Positions 33,050 to 43,995 of a DNA stretch of 64,000 nt are shown in pieces. The first letter of the stretch is position 1, and every line of letters begins with the position of its first letter. Source of the DNA: Silurus meridionalis (lineage: Eukaryota; Chordata; Actinopteri; Siluriformes; Siluridae); the NCBI RefSeq assembly GCF_014805685.1, contig NC_060886.1, forward strand, positions 28,640,862 through 28,704,861. The letters are read 5' to 3'. Position numbers and translations under genes: made by a program. Below the pieces are notes generated by a model, which saw only the letters and a list, made by a program, of their open reading frames with translations, was not told the DNA's origin and did not search any database.

Positions 33050-33420
33050 ACAGCTCTTTTACTCTGCCTGGATGAGGCTTGCTCCTTCCAGCGAGACGAT
33101 ATATTTCCCAGGCGAGCTGGCAGGGTCAGTTTCAAAATAGTTGTGGCTATGGATGATAAGCAGAGAAAAGAGCCTCTTTCATCCTTCGCTCTGGAGGACA
33201 AGCAAAGAAACAGAGGAAGTTAAACGGACCGCGACTCATGAATGCTAGCATTGAAATCAGGTATTATGTTAACATTTCGACAACAACTCAAGCTCACATC
33301 CTACCTGGATAAATCCACGAGAAGTTAATATCCCGTTTAGATAATTAGATCCAAATGCAAATCTGATTGAAGTATTGCAAAGAAACCTTTAGCATCAATC
33401 TGCTCTACAACATAGTGGTG
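33050..33420. other. Candidate conserved noncoding block
   Basis: High-complexity and repeat-free. Contains TTTAGATAATTAGATCCAAA, CAAATGCAAATCTGATTGAA (octamer ATGCAAAT at 33355) and GGCGAGCTGGCAGGGTCA. No splice-bounded open frame. Candidate only. Confidence 0.3.
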
Positions 33421-33769
33421 TAGTGGGTATTGCTTTGCTGCATCTCAGCTTTAGCATTTCATGTAGAATTTCCCTCCTTGTTCATCCCTGCTTCCTCCTG
33501 GTTATCTGGTTTCATCCCACTTGGAATAATGATATTTGCATATCTACACAGTTATGGACCTTATGGCCTAGATGGTCTTATTGTTGGGAAATTTCATCCA
33601 TTGACCCAGCTCTAGCATGACCCAGACAAGAATTAAACTGGTTACAGAAGACGAATAAATGCTGATAGAGGAAAATTTGCACCTCACAGTTTCTCACAGC
33701 TGGAATTTACACCAATGTTGCATTAAAACACTTTCCATTGCAAACGACTGCAAATAAATGTATTTCCAT

Positions 33770-33935
33770 TGGAAGTGGTAGCTTGCACATCAAGGCATTG
33801 GACTTTCATCCAGAAGGTCATTAGTTCAAATCCCAGTATGACCAAACCAAGCTGCCACTGATGGGCCCTTGAGAAAGGCCCTAACCCGCAACTGCTCAGC
33901 TAGAGTTTTAAGTCGCTTTGGATAAATGTATCAAT
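33770..33935 (+). mobile_element. V-SINE copy
   Basis: Head AGTGGTAGCTTGCACATCAA, B-box-like TAGTTCAAATCCCAG, central GCTGCCACTGATGGGCCCTT then GAGAAAGGCCCTAACCC, tail AAGTCGCTTTGGATAAATGT. Confidence 0.8.
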
Positions 33936-33999
33936 GCAGATTGATATCCAACCAAACAACAGCAAATAAAAATAATTTCCATTAGTATCAATAAAAGTG

Positions 34000-34172
34000 G
34001 TAGCTTACTGGTTAAAACATTGGAATTTTTTTTACCAGAAGGTCATGAGTATAAATAGCAGCACCAAAAACCTTGTGAAAGGCCCTTCATGCTCAACTAT
34101 TCATTTGTATCTGTAAGTCACTCTGGAAAAGGATGTCCCAATGGTGCAAATGTATCAGTGCTGATTAAATGT
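34000..34172 (+). mobile_element. V-SINE copy, tandem with the previous one
   Basis: AAGTGGTAGCTTACTGGTTA, AGAAGGTCATGAGTATAAAT (decayed B box), CTTGTGAAAGGCCCTTCATG, GTAAGTCACTCTGGAAAAGG. Same orientation; separated from the previous copy by ~65 bp that itself resembles the family's 3' part. Confidence 0.7.
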
Positions 34173-34414
34173 TTTATTTTTTTTTTTATTTTACAAATTA
34201 TTATAACGTTCATTTAATCCAACCATCGTGAAAGTTTCATTAGTAGGACATTTCAAAAGGAATCACTAGAGATTGCTAGAGTCTGCTAAGAAGATGTTTA
34301 GAAAAATCTCAAATGGAGCATTTGGGAAGTTTCATAATGAACCAGAGGAAATAAATGGTCTTCGGAGGAATCTGTGGAAGAACAGAACTAAAATAAAACC
34401 AAATTGTATAGAGT

Positions 34415-34640
34415 TTAGGTTTAATTCAGTTTTATTTGTATAGTGCTTTTAAAAATTGACATTTTCATAAGACTATTTTACACAGGAATTTATAGTTTGA
34501 GTGCTTATAAGTTTAAGTAAGGTGGTATGAGGAAGAAAACCTGAGAGGAACAAGACTCCAAAAACGACCCAACCATAACAGACTGTTTACTTTAATTAGA
34601 GCCCAAATTTCTCCTCACAGTTCTTGAGCTGTTTAATAAC
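34415..34640 (-). mobile_element. LINE 3'-end repeat
   Basis: TTTAATTCAGTTTTATTTGT, ATAGTGCTTTTAAAAATTGA, GGTATGAGGAAGAAAACCTG, AGAGGAACAAGACTCC: reverse orientation of the dispersed LINE 3' end. Confidence 0.7.
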
Positions 34641-36160
34641 TTTTTGGACCTTTAGGTTCAAATGAAACCATCGTCAGCTGCACAAATGATCACAGACTTG
34701 GATGTCCTGTTTCTTCAAGCTATATTTAATTCCACACATCATTTTCTTTTAAATAAACACGGTTCCTATGCATTTTGGGGAATATACATCAGAGACATAC
34801 ATCAGAGATTGTAACGTAACGCATGTTATGTATAATATATGCGCAATCATTATTTCGGATGTTAAATATTGTCTTCAAAATCTTAACGGTAATCTGCATA
34901 TTTGAGTTTTGAAAAGTAAAAGTCAATTTTGAAATAAAAAAAATGTGTCGGAACCCTGAATAAAAGAACAATAAATACTGAGTTACATACTGACATACCA
35001 CGCCTCAACTTCCTCATTCTCAAGTGGGTGCTGCTTATAGTCAGCCATAAAGAGGTGTGATATTTGCATACCTTTATATCCCTGGCAAGAAACCTAATAC
35101 AAGGTTCCCTGAGGGTCTTCCAGCGAACTGAGGACTGAAGCCATTTGGATTTATGACATTGTAAAGTCAAGGGCCTTCATCCTCGGCGCTGACCCTTCAT
35201 GTGCTCCGGTCGTTTAATATTTACCAAGTCTATGAAGTGCAAAATGGAGAGAGATGATGGGGAGGAGGAAAGAAGGAGTCTGTATTAAGTTGGTGAGTTG
35301 TTGAAATGATTGCACTTGGGGAAATTGTCCCCCAAGTGCCCCTGTGACCCTGTCCCCAGTTCCCTAGAGCAAAACTCTCATTACATTATATTCCACACAA
35401 ATTCTGCTACAGTAATGTTTGTAACCTGCATATACATATTTGCATTTTTGAGCCGATCAATAGCGTGTTTCAAGAAAGAATAATTTCAGGGACATTCAGA
35501 TAGATTTGAGTATCATTTGAGTAGTTTCGCTCAGATTACAGCATTATTAAATCTTGGAGGCGAGGATTTATTTGGATAAACTTAATAAAATCCTCCGTTT
35601 TCTGCTAAGGTCTTGGCTTAGAGATCGTTTGACATTTAAAAGTCCAAAAATAAACCGGCAAGGGTGTCAGGCGGAGAGGTGTGGAGCGAAAAAGTTCACG
35701 TTGTTCTGCTTGCATAAATACTATGATCTTGAAGGTGTGAGCAATTGTGTTTTTTTTCTTCAAAAGGTGCAAAACCTCTATAGCGTCAAGTGCGCTGTAT
35801 TATGAGTCGAAGCGCTGATCTGTAGAGAGGTACACTGCATGGCGCTGTAGTAAAACATTGACCTCATTGCATCCAAGTAACAGTTGTACAATATATTCCA
35901 TTCTTCTATAAGCAGACCTGCACCAGTGGGTAGAAGCTCTGATTGAGGTTTGTCCACTGATCTTTTCGTTTTCCCCTCCCTATTCACATCAGCTTGCATT
36001 GAACCTTTCCGATTCATGCCATTGTTGTTCTTCCTCAGCTGGATTTTGCTCATTTATTTTGTGCCCTCTGTTTTCCTCTTGCTCTTACTAAAGAGGTTTT
36101 TTGACTCTCTCTTCCTAAAACCCCCCGAAACACAGATTCCCTTTTTCTTCCTATTTGGCT
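34641..36160. other. Single-copy DNA, no gene recognised
   Basis: 35160-35260 (CTTCATCCTCGGCGCTGACC, GTGCTCCGGTCGTTTAATAT) and 35400-35560 are of higher complexity and could be noncoding constrained sequence. Nothing decisive. Confidence 0.3.
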
Positions 36161-36162
36161 AG

Positions 36163-36399
36163 AAGAGATGGATTGGGCCTGCTGCCCAGGTGCTGGCGTA
36201 TTTGTCTTCTCTGGCCCGAGAGCCAGCTGGAGAGATGCCCTATATGCGCCTTCCACATATCAAAAGGACTCCTTTCCGAAGAGGCCAGAAACAGCGAATA
36301 TCATCTGAATGAAGGAGAATCTGTTTCTCTAACAGGTTCAGACCAGGCAATTGAGCAATCGGGTTATTTTATGGAGAGAATTCATATTTGCTGTAAACG
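36163..36399 (+). other. Possible exon (acceptor, open frame, donor)
   Basis: A pyrimidine-rich tract ending TTTCTTCCTATTTGGCTAG (36143-36162) precedes a 237-nt stretch with one frame open throughout. The stretch is followed by CGGTAAGA, a good donor (GT at 36400). The exon would be phase-symmetrical (length divisible by three). The encoded residues (PRCWRICLLWPESQLERCP and on) match no domain I recognise. Chance is quite possible, and an RNA-only exon is another option. Confidence 0.2.
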
Positions 36400-36539
36400 G
36401 TAAGAATGCTGAATGTCTCTATATGAGCAGCGACACAGCGACTTAACACTACTGTGTTCTATGTAGGTGTTTGCCACAGGGATGGAAATGAACAAGTTTG
36501 ATTCTACTTACTGAAAGACATAGAAACTATATAGGTCCT

Positions 36540-37065
36540 ACCTGAGTCAGTCGATCTCTTAACACCGTCATTATGACACCCCAACTATAGAAACCATCAA
36601 TATTATAGAGAAACGCAGTATAACATAGCGCTGCATCACAGACAGGAATCTTATACAGCGAGAATGAACGTCATTACTAAAGCAAGAAACCCAACGAATA
36701 CAGTTCAACACGTCCCCTTTCACTGGAGCCTGCACCCGCACCTCTAGCATACATCATCTCTAGCGGAAGCATCGATATTTACCTCGTAAAAAGTTTTTCC
36801 GGGCATTTTTATTGGTGCATTACGGCTTCCAAAGGGGATTTGAATTAAGGCAAATTGTGTGATTCTAGTGCAAATTGTACGGGAAAGAAAACACAAAAGT
36901 AGAAATGGTTCTGAAGAAGCGACCAAATCGATTTTTTCCTGTTAGCCTTAATGGAATGAAAAATAAACAGATATTAATTCCAAACAAATATATTTGAGCT
37001 TGTGCAGTTTGCTACAGACGCGGTTTTGCGAGCTCTGACTAGCGCCCTCTCTGACCATCTCTTCT
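36540..37065 (-). mobile_element. hAT/ZMYM-like repeat, copy 2
   Basis: Collinear with copies 1 and 3: GGTGTCATAATGA-type end (complement at 36570-36582), AGCGCTGCATCACAGACAGG at 36628, CCCTTTCACTGGAGCC, GTGCAAATTGTACGGGAAAG, AATATATTTGAGCTTGTGCA and TTTGCGAGCTCTGACTAGCG. The segment holding the DTL..TFARRTF motif in copy 1 is mostly deleted here. Confidence 0.55.
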
Positions 37066-37079
37066 CAATACACTCTCCT

Positions 37080-37740
37080 CACTAGTCAACACATTTTTAT
37101 TAACACACTTCATTTCTCTAACTTGCAGCACATCCTTCCCAGCTCGGTCCCTCTGCCTGCAAATCCTTTTCTCCTTTCTTAGTGTCCAAATTCTCCTTCA
37201 GGTCCTCATATACCTTTTCCTTGGCTTTCGCCACATCCCTCTTCACCTGCTGCCGCATCTCCTTCTACTCCTGCCTACTTTTCTCATCACTCTGTCGGTC
37301 CCCAATTCTGTTTCTCCAACCTCTTTCCCCTATATGCTTTCCTGCACTTCCTCATTCCACCACTACGTCTATTTGTCTTCCTTTCTATTTCCAGATGTCA
37401 CACCACGTACTTTTCTAGCTGTCTCCCATATCACTTCTGCAGTAGTTCCCTAATCATCCAGCACCTCTTCACCACCACCGAGCCCTCTGACCTCTTCCCT
37501 GAATCTCACACTACAGTCTTCCTCCTTCAGTTTCCACTATCTTATTCTTCTGTCAGTCCTCACTCTCCTTCTCTTCTTCTTTACCTCCAAAACCATCCTA
37601 CAGACCACCATCCGATGCTGTTTCGCTACACTGTCCCCCGCCAACACATTACAGTCTCCAATCTCCTTTAGGTTGCATCTTCTACATAGAACATAGTCCA
37701 CCTGTGTGCACCTTCCTCCACTCTTATACGTCACTATAAT
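37080..37740 (-). mobile_element. RTE-like LINE, endonuclease-to-RT linker fragment
   Basis: The minus strand from 37734 encodes TYKSGGRCTQVDYVLCRRCN, LKEIGDCNVLAGDSVAKQH and RMVVCRMVLEVKKK, the end of the RTE-type (CFDP2-like) endonuclease. It then continues through a lysine/arginine-rich linker with stops (KEDK-rich region near 37390). The reverse transcriptase itself is absent. It belongs to the same broad clade as 3820-4304, which holds a different part of such an element. Confidence 0.75.
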
Positions 37741-39735
37741 GGAGAGTAGACTATTGGGAATAATTTATGAAGAAAAATGTATTTGTGCATTTTTTTTTAC
37801 ATAATAGTATAGTTCTATAGTAAAACACTGAAGTATTATAATTATTATTATATCATTAATAAATGATATAATAATAATTATATATTTTTTCCAAATTATG
37901 GATCATCAGTTGCCCATTTTGGGATAAATTTCAGGTTTTGTGTTATGTTTCCACTTCCTTCTAAAAAGATTTTTTTTTTATTCCTAATTGTAGAGCGATT
38001 GAAAACCATTTTGTACCAGACTAGTGATTCTGAGCAGGTTAGAAGATGCTTGTGCAGGACTTTAAATAAAAACGTCTTTTAATATTTTAAACCCATTCAA
38101 TCTCTGGTCTTAGATTTAAAAACCATAGCTTTTTTAAAAGCCTTGAATGAAGCACTCTGGTCTCTGGTCCAGACAAGCGTGAAAGAGCCAGACCCCCATT
38201 TTGCTTGGTGCATGTCAGTCATCGTTGTGGTATTTCTTTTTCAACCTGCCAAGCCGTTTGTGGCGACGGGCAAAATTCGTCCATTTATCTTCATGCTTTT
38301 TGATTTTTTTTTCTCCATGCGTCATTTGTCATTGTATTTAGAGAGATGGTTATTTATTGATTTATCTTGAGGTGGAATAAAAAAATTACTATGGACAAAT
38401 TGGACTATAGACATTATCCAGGGACAAATAATTTTAAAGGTCTGAACGCAAAGTATGTTTTATTGTTTTCTTCGCGGTTCGTTTTTGGATTCTATTGCAT
38501 TTAAGATTTAAGCCAGTCCCTCATTTATTAATCATTGATTACATTTTTTCCGAGCCCATGGAAAAACCTTGCAGATTGAAGCAGCGTGTTTTCCGTCTGG
38601 GATCCACCGTTACCTCGGAAGCTTGACAAAATAACATCTGAGCAGTTATTCAATTACCCGATCCGTTCAAATGCTTCTGTCACACATGGGCAAAAACGTT
38701 CTCCGTGCGATACCAGGTGTGCTCATTTGCGAGTGAATGTTCATCACAAAATCTAATTTTGTCTGCTTCCAAACATCCCCCCCCCCACACACACACCCCC
38801 AATTGGGCTAATTTACAAATACTCATGACGCCGTGCCAAGCGACGGCATGACAAATTGAGAAGTTACCTGCACACATGGAGGACCCCCGGGTCCCCATAG
38901 GTACTTCAGAATACCCATAGAAATTGAAGGAGAAAATAAACAATGTTTTACTGTAGATTTGGGTGCCCTTGTGGAGGATTTAATGCAGGTTCGTATCTCG
39001 TTATCTGTTTACACTTCTGCCTATTGGTTTTGCAGCATACGCCTGTGTAACGATGGGGTTACGCACTGGAGAAGACTTTTTTTTTTCTTCGGATTTCTCT
39101 TGCACATCGTCGTAATTTAGGGTGCGATGATCCCAATTTTTGCTCCAGATCCAAATAGACAGACCTTTAGTCTTTCAGAACTATTTTTTTCTTTAATGCT
39201 TTCTCAATAAATAGTTGAACCGAATCTTATGCAACCTCCTATTCGCCACTTCAGCATTCTACCACAGTTTTTATAGTTTACGAAATATTCCTAGAAGGAC
39301 CTGTTGATGCCAGTTGAGGCCCGTGGATTTCACGCCTAGGCCTTAAGTGATGCCTTACCTAAATAAATCCACCTCTTAATATTAAACAAAATGAATCATT
39401 CACAAAAACAAAGAAAGAAATCTGACTGTTTCTGCATGTTGACGGTTCATTTTCGCTTGTTTATTTTTTCTCTGAAATTCTATTCATTTGAGGTAAACTA
39501 CATAGTTGCATTTTTTTTTATTCATTTGTAAGCTCAATTATGAATTTTTTGCAATAGTTCATTTGCATTAACTATAATAACCCGACACTCTACCAAAGGT
39601 TGAGCATTTTAGTCAACAAAATCAAAACAAATTAAGAAGAGATTGTTGCTGTAATCATAAAGACTGTCCTGTGCTCACCCCAGGGCTCTGTTCATAATCT
39701 GCTTATTCTGTTCAACCCACTTAGCACTGTTTGAT
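37741..39735. other. Single-copy DNA with two candidate conserved blocks
   Basis: 38190-38365 and 38560-38890 are repeat-free and of higher complexity (GACGGGCAAAATTCGTCCAT; TTGGGCTAATTTACAAATAC, CATGACGCCGTGCCAAGCGA). A C run plus CACACA at 38779-38801 interrupts the second. No coding signal accepted. Confidence 0.3.
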
Positions 39736-39738
39736 TTC

Positions 39739-40412
39739 ATCTATCCATCCATCCACTTATCTATTATTTGATCCATCCATCTGTCCATTCACTTTTTATT
39801 ATTTCATCCATCCATCCATCCATCCATCCATCCATCCATTTATTTATTTAACTATCCATCCATCCATCCATCCATCCATCCATCCATCCATCCATCCATC
39901 CATCCATCTATTTAACTATTGACCCACTTATCTATTATTTCATTGATCCATCCATCCATCCATCCATCCATCCATCCATCCATCCATCCATCCACCCAAA
40001 CACCCAACTACCCAACTGCCCACCCACCCACTCTGTTTATACGTTGCTCATTCTAAGGAACAATTCAACCCATTGTTTGATCCATCCATTGTTCCATTCA
40101 TCTGCCTAGGTATTCATCCATTTATTTATTATTTAATTCCTTCATCCATCCATCCATCCATCCATCCATCCATTCATCCATCCATCCATCCATCCATCCA
40201 TCCATCCATCCATTTAACTTTCTAGCTACTTATCTATTATTTAATCCATCCATCCATCCATCCATCCATCCATCCATCTATCCATCATATATCTATTATT
40301 CCATCCATCCATCCATCCATCCATCCATCCATCCATCCATCCATCCATCTATCCATCTAACTACCCAGCTACTTATCTTTTATTTAATCCATCCATCCAT
40401 CCATCCATCCAT
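39739..40412. repeat. Long (ATCC)n array with TATTATTT spacers
   Basis: Blocks of pure ATCC are separated at least six times by a spacer close to CTTATCTATTATTTAATCC. A ~90-bp non-repeat stretch (39997-40085) splits the array. Reading frames across it (Ser-Ile-His-Pro repeats) are artefacts. Confidence 0.95.
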
Positions 40413-41205
40413 CAAAGAATCATTGCTTTGGTCACTATTACTAGTAGCAAACATACTACTGTTTAAAAGAGAAAATCCAATAAATGAAGAGGTTTCTGGT
40501 TCTGTAGCTTATACACTCCATCAATGGTATACTATATATACAAACATCTTTCAAAAAAAAGCAGGTGTATGCAGAAATAGACCCTAAGGGAGAGAATAAG
40601 TTCCTGCCTTGTTGCCCTCAGACTAGACTATAAGTTCCCTCTTGGCCTGTGTGTGTAATAGTCATATTTTCTATGAGCCCTGAGTGGTTCAGGGAGCACA
40701 GATGCACGCCTGGAGTGCAGTCATAAGCCTTGCGACTGGGGTCTTGCCCCTGGCTACGCTATTATCCAAGATCCGCTTTTGGCCAGGCACAATTGCCTGA
40801 GCCTCGGCTCGGGAATACTTGGGCCCGCCATAATAGCTTGGGTTTCAAGAGCTCTATTGATCTAGGGAAACCCCTCTAGCGTAGTCTCGGCTTCCTATGG
40901 ATTTTTTCACCTCACTCATCACCAACCTGTCACAAATGCACACGGCCACGCAGTGGAAGTGATCGTCGGGTAGCTTTTAGAACATCACCTATTTATTTAG
41001 ACAACTTTGAGAATTTAATGGCACCTTTTACCACACCGTTATGAATATGTGCATGTGTGTAATGAAGTTGCTTCTTTTACTTTCTGCATTTCTTCTGCAT
41101 TGTGCTCTGCCATATCGAATGTTTTTTTCACTGAGAAGATGAATTACGAATTTATATAAGGGACAGACTGCAAACATGAATTTACATAGGACAAACGTTC
41201 CATAA
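40413..41205. other. Single-copy DNA
   Basis: 40640-40960 is GC-richer (GAGCCTCGGCTCGGGAATAC, TTGGGCCCGCCATAATAGC) and repeat-free. Function unknown. 40430-40490 is the 3' flank shared with the second ATCC array (see 44020-44095). Confidence 0.35.
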
Positions 41206-41207
41206 GT

Positions 41208-41700
41208 GGACACCTGTTTATATGTGCTTTTGGAACATCCCAGTCCACATTTAGTCCCCATTTGTTTTTATATTAAAGCTTCATTCTTCTGAGATTTTTC
41301 TAGATTTTGGAGTGTTCTTGTGTATGTTTGTGCTCATTCATACTAATACAAGGGTGTTAGTAAAGTCAGGTGCTGATTTCGTTGAGGTGAGGGGGTCTAG
41401 GGGTGCACTCTGTGTTCCAATTCATCCCAAAATATGTTCTATAGGGTTCTGTAGCAGGCTACTCAAGATCTTCCATTCCAATATCTTCTATCTAAAGCAT
41501 ATTTTCATGGAACTGGCTTTGTGCCCAGGGGCATTGAACAGGCTTCGGGTTTCCTAGTTCAATTGAAGAGAAAAATTCATGCTACCACATCCAAAGACAT
41601 TGCAAACAATTGATTTGAACTTTTGTGGTAACAGTTGGGGAAGAACCTCATATGGCGTTATATACTTTTCTCCATATAGTGTATGTGGATCGGATGTGAA
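41208..41700 (-). mobile_element. Short Tc1 family, copy L (near full length)
   Basis: AAGTGGACACCTGTTTATAT begins the element, and TATACTTTTCTCCATATAGT ends it. Between them: CATCCCAGTCCACATTTAGT, AGGGTGTTAGTAAAGTCAGG, CAGGCTACTCAAGATCTTCC, CCCAGGGGCATTGAACAGGC. One of the two most complete copies of the family here. Confidence 0.8.
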
Positions 41701-41824
41701 GAGACAATTATTTACAGTCACCGACTACTGGATTGGTCTTAGCTCTTGTGAACTTACATGAGGAGTGAACCAAACTCCATGTGAATTGAATTGAACTTAT
41801 AATGACACTACACTGATTTGATGG

Positions 41825-42085
41825 CTGCAACACGTCTCAAAAAAGTTGAGACAAGGTCATGTTTACCACTCTGTCCGTATACATCTGGGAACTGAGCAGA
41901 CCAATTGCTGAAGTTTTGGAAAAATCACTGTTGTCCCATAGAGGTCTGATGCAGGTTTGTAGCTGCTTAACAGTTCTGGGTATTCTTTGTTGTATTTTTC
42001 ATTTCATGCTGTGCCGAATTTCTTTAAATGGCGAAAGGTATAGGACAGAAAATCAGTGTACAGGCCTGAGGAAATGATTCAGGGC
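41825..42085. mobile_element. DNA-transposon-like fish repeat
   Basis: CAACACGTCTCAAAAAAGTT then GAGACAAGGTCATGTTTACC, GGGAACTGAGCAGACCAATT and CATTTCATGCTGTGCCGAAT resemble a widespread fish repeat that starts GTCTCAAAAAAGTTGGGAC. Family not certain. Confidence 0.5.
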
Positions 42086-42257
42086 ATCTTTTTAAAAAAA
42101 CAACTATATACAAGTGTCCAAGTCCACTTTAGTGGTTTTAATTAAACTGGGCATTCAGATTTTATTTTTAGATTAGATTGCGACCTGCTGTGAAAATCTG
42201 AAGTTCCCACTGTATGAATATAATTTTATGAAAACCGGACCAATATTTGTTATTTTT

Positions 42258-42345
42258 TATCTTCATGGAGCTTATATTGTGCACCGGGGCTTTGCTATAC
42301 TGGAACAGGTTTGGTTTCCTAGTTCAGTGAAGGGAAAATGTAATT
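42258..42345 (-). mobile_element. Short Tc1 family fragment
   Basis: TTCATGGAGCTTATATTGTG, CACCGGGGCTTTGCTATACT, GGAACAGGTTTGGTTTCCTA: the middle of the family consensus only. Confidence 0.6.
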
Positions 42346-43329
42346 CTAGGGTCAGTGTTCTCAATAATTTCCCGAAACTTTCCTGATAAAATTTTCCCAA
42401 TTGTTTAGATGAACCCCAAGGCATCCAAATAATTATGATTAGCAAAAAAAGCAAAAGTTTCTGGTCCCAGATCAGGACATTTAGAAGAGATAACTGCCAC
42501 CATGAATAAACAGGTTCAAAGTTACTTATAGTGGCACAGAATTTAATAAATAATTAGCATGCGTTTTGTTCCACAAATCTTGCAAGCTGCAAATACCCAC
42601 AAAATGAAAATTTCCATTCGAAAGGTTTCTCCTTTGGGATCTCGAGCTCACTACCTCACAAGCTCCTGCCACTTCCTCCTCCATGGCTCTGGCAGTTTGC
42701 ACTGGGCAACAGCTGGATGTTAATTGGTGAGACTCTCTTGGCACAGTTAGGCTCAGGGCTCTGAGTCCTAGGTGTGGGTTTTTGTGTGTGTGTGTGTGTG
42801 TGTATGTGTGTGTGTGTGTTGGTTCCTGCTTGGGCTAAGTCTCAGCATCCCAGGCCTGCTGTTAGCTGCTTGGCTATGGCTTGACACAAATACGCGAATA
42901 TTGCCCTTGATGAGAGCTTTGGGCGTTACGATTATACCCAAAGTGTGGCCAGTTTTTTTTTTTACTGCCTGTTTATTATTATTCATTATCACCCTTATGA
43001 TTATTTTACTGATAGATATTTTGTAAATGGCATCTAATTTCATTTACCAGATGCACTTACTGTACTATTACTGCCAAGCTCCCTGATTCTACTTCTGCTC
43101 GAAACTTTTTGCACTTCAAACAGGCTCATCTTTTTAACTTTCCTTACACTTTATAATGCCAACGTTTCACCCTTTCATCAATGGATCATTTCTGGTGATA
43201 TTTAATTCCTGAATGCATGTTTCTCAAGTCAATGAATAGTTTTTAATCCCGGTATTCAGTCGTATTGTTTAAACACTCAAGTCCCAGTTGTGCAAACTAA
43301 CAGCTATCCTAACAGCTATCCTTCAGCCC
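42346..43329. other. Single-copy DNA with (TG)n at 42783-42820
   Basis: 42590-42760 and 42825-42950 are repeat-free and of higher complexity (CAAATACGCGAATATTGCCC, GGGCGTTACGATTATACCC) on both sides of a (TG)n tract. Could be constrained noncoding DNA. Confidence 0.3.
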
Positions 43330-43839
43330 ATCGACCCATCCATCCATCCATCCATCCATCCATCTGCTCATCCATATATTTTTTCACCCATCTATTATTT
43401 CATCTATCTACCCTTTCACTATCCATCGATTATTTCATCCATCCATCCATCCATCCATCCATCCATCCATCCATCCATCCATCCATCCATCCTTTTACTC
43501 AGCCATACATTTATCCATAATTTTAACGATCTATTCATCCATCCCAATAGCCATCCATCCATTTGGTCATCCATCCATCCACCCATCCATCCATTCATCC
43601 AACCATCCATCCATCCATCCAGCCATACATTAATCCACAGTTTCATCCATTTTACTATCCATCTATCCATTTGTTCATCTATCCATCTACTCATCCATCC
43701 ATTTGACATCCTTTTGCTTATCCATCCATTTATTTGTACATTTATCCATCCATCCATCCATCCATCCATCCATCCATCCATCCATCATTCCAACTATTGA
43801 TTATTTCATATATCCACCCTTTTACTATCCATGTATTAT

Positions 43840-43937
<98 letters not shown>

Positions 43938-43995
43938 CTTTTCCTCAGCCATACATTCATCCATCCTTCCATCTGTTTATTTATTCTTGTATCCA
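43330..43995. repeat. Second long (ATCC)n array with (CTAT)n at 43841-43937
   Basis: ATCC blocks are interspersed with CTATTATTTCATC-type spacers (43390, 43425, 43797) like those of the first array. A ~24-unit (CTAT)n tract lies near the 3' end. Long Ser-Ile-His-Pro frames (up to 170 codons) on plus and Trp-Met-Asp-Gly frames on minus are artefacts. Confidence 0.95.

Noticed and set aside
37080..37740. CFDP2-like host gene on the minus strand
   Set aside because: Host CFDP2 itself derives from RTE elements; here stops, adjacent repeat and absence of the N-terminal endonuclease point to a LINE remnant.
37797..37885. Short ATTATTATA palindromes as an origin or terminator
   Set aside because: Ordinary AT-rich low complexity; no supporting context.
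43288..43800. 170-codon open frame of Ser-Ile-His-Pro repeats (and Trp-Met-Asp-Gly on the other strand)
   Set aside because: Direct translation of (ATCC)n; frames exist on several phases and both strands.
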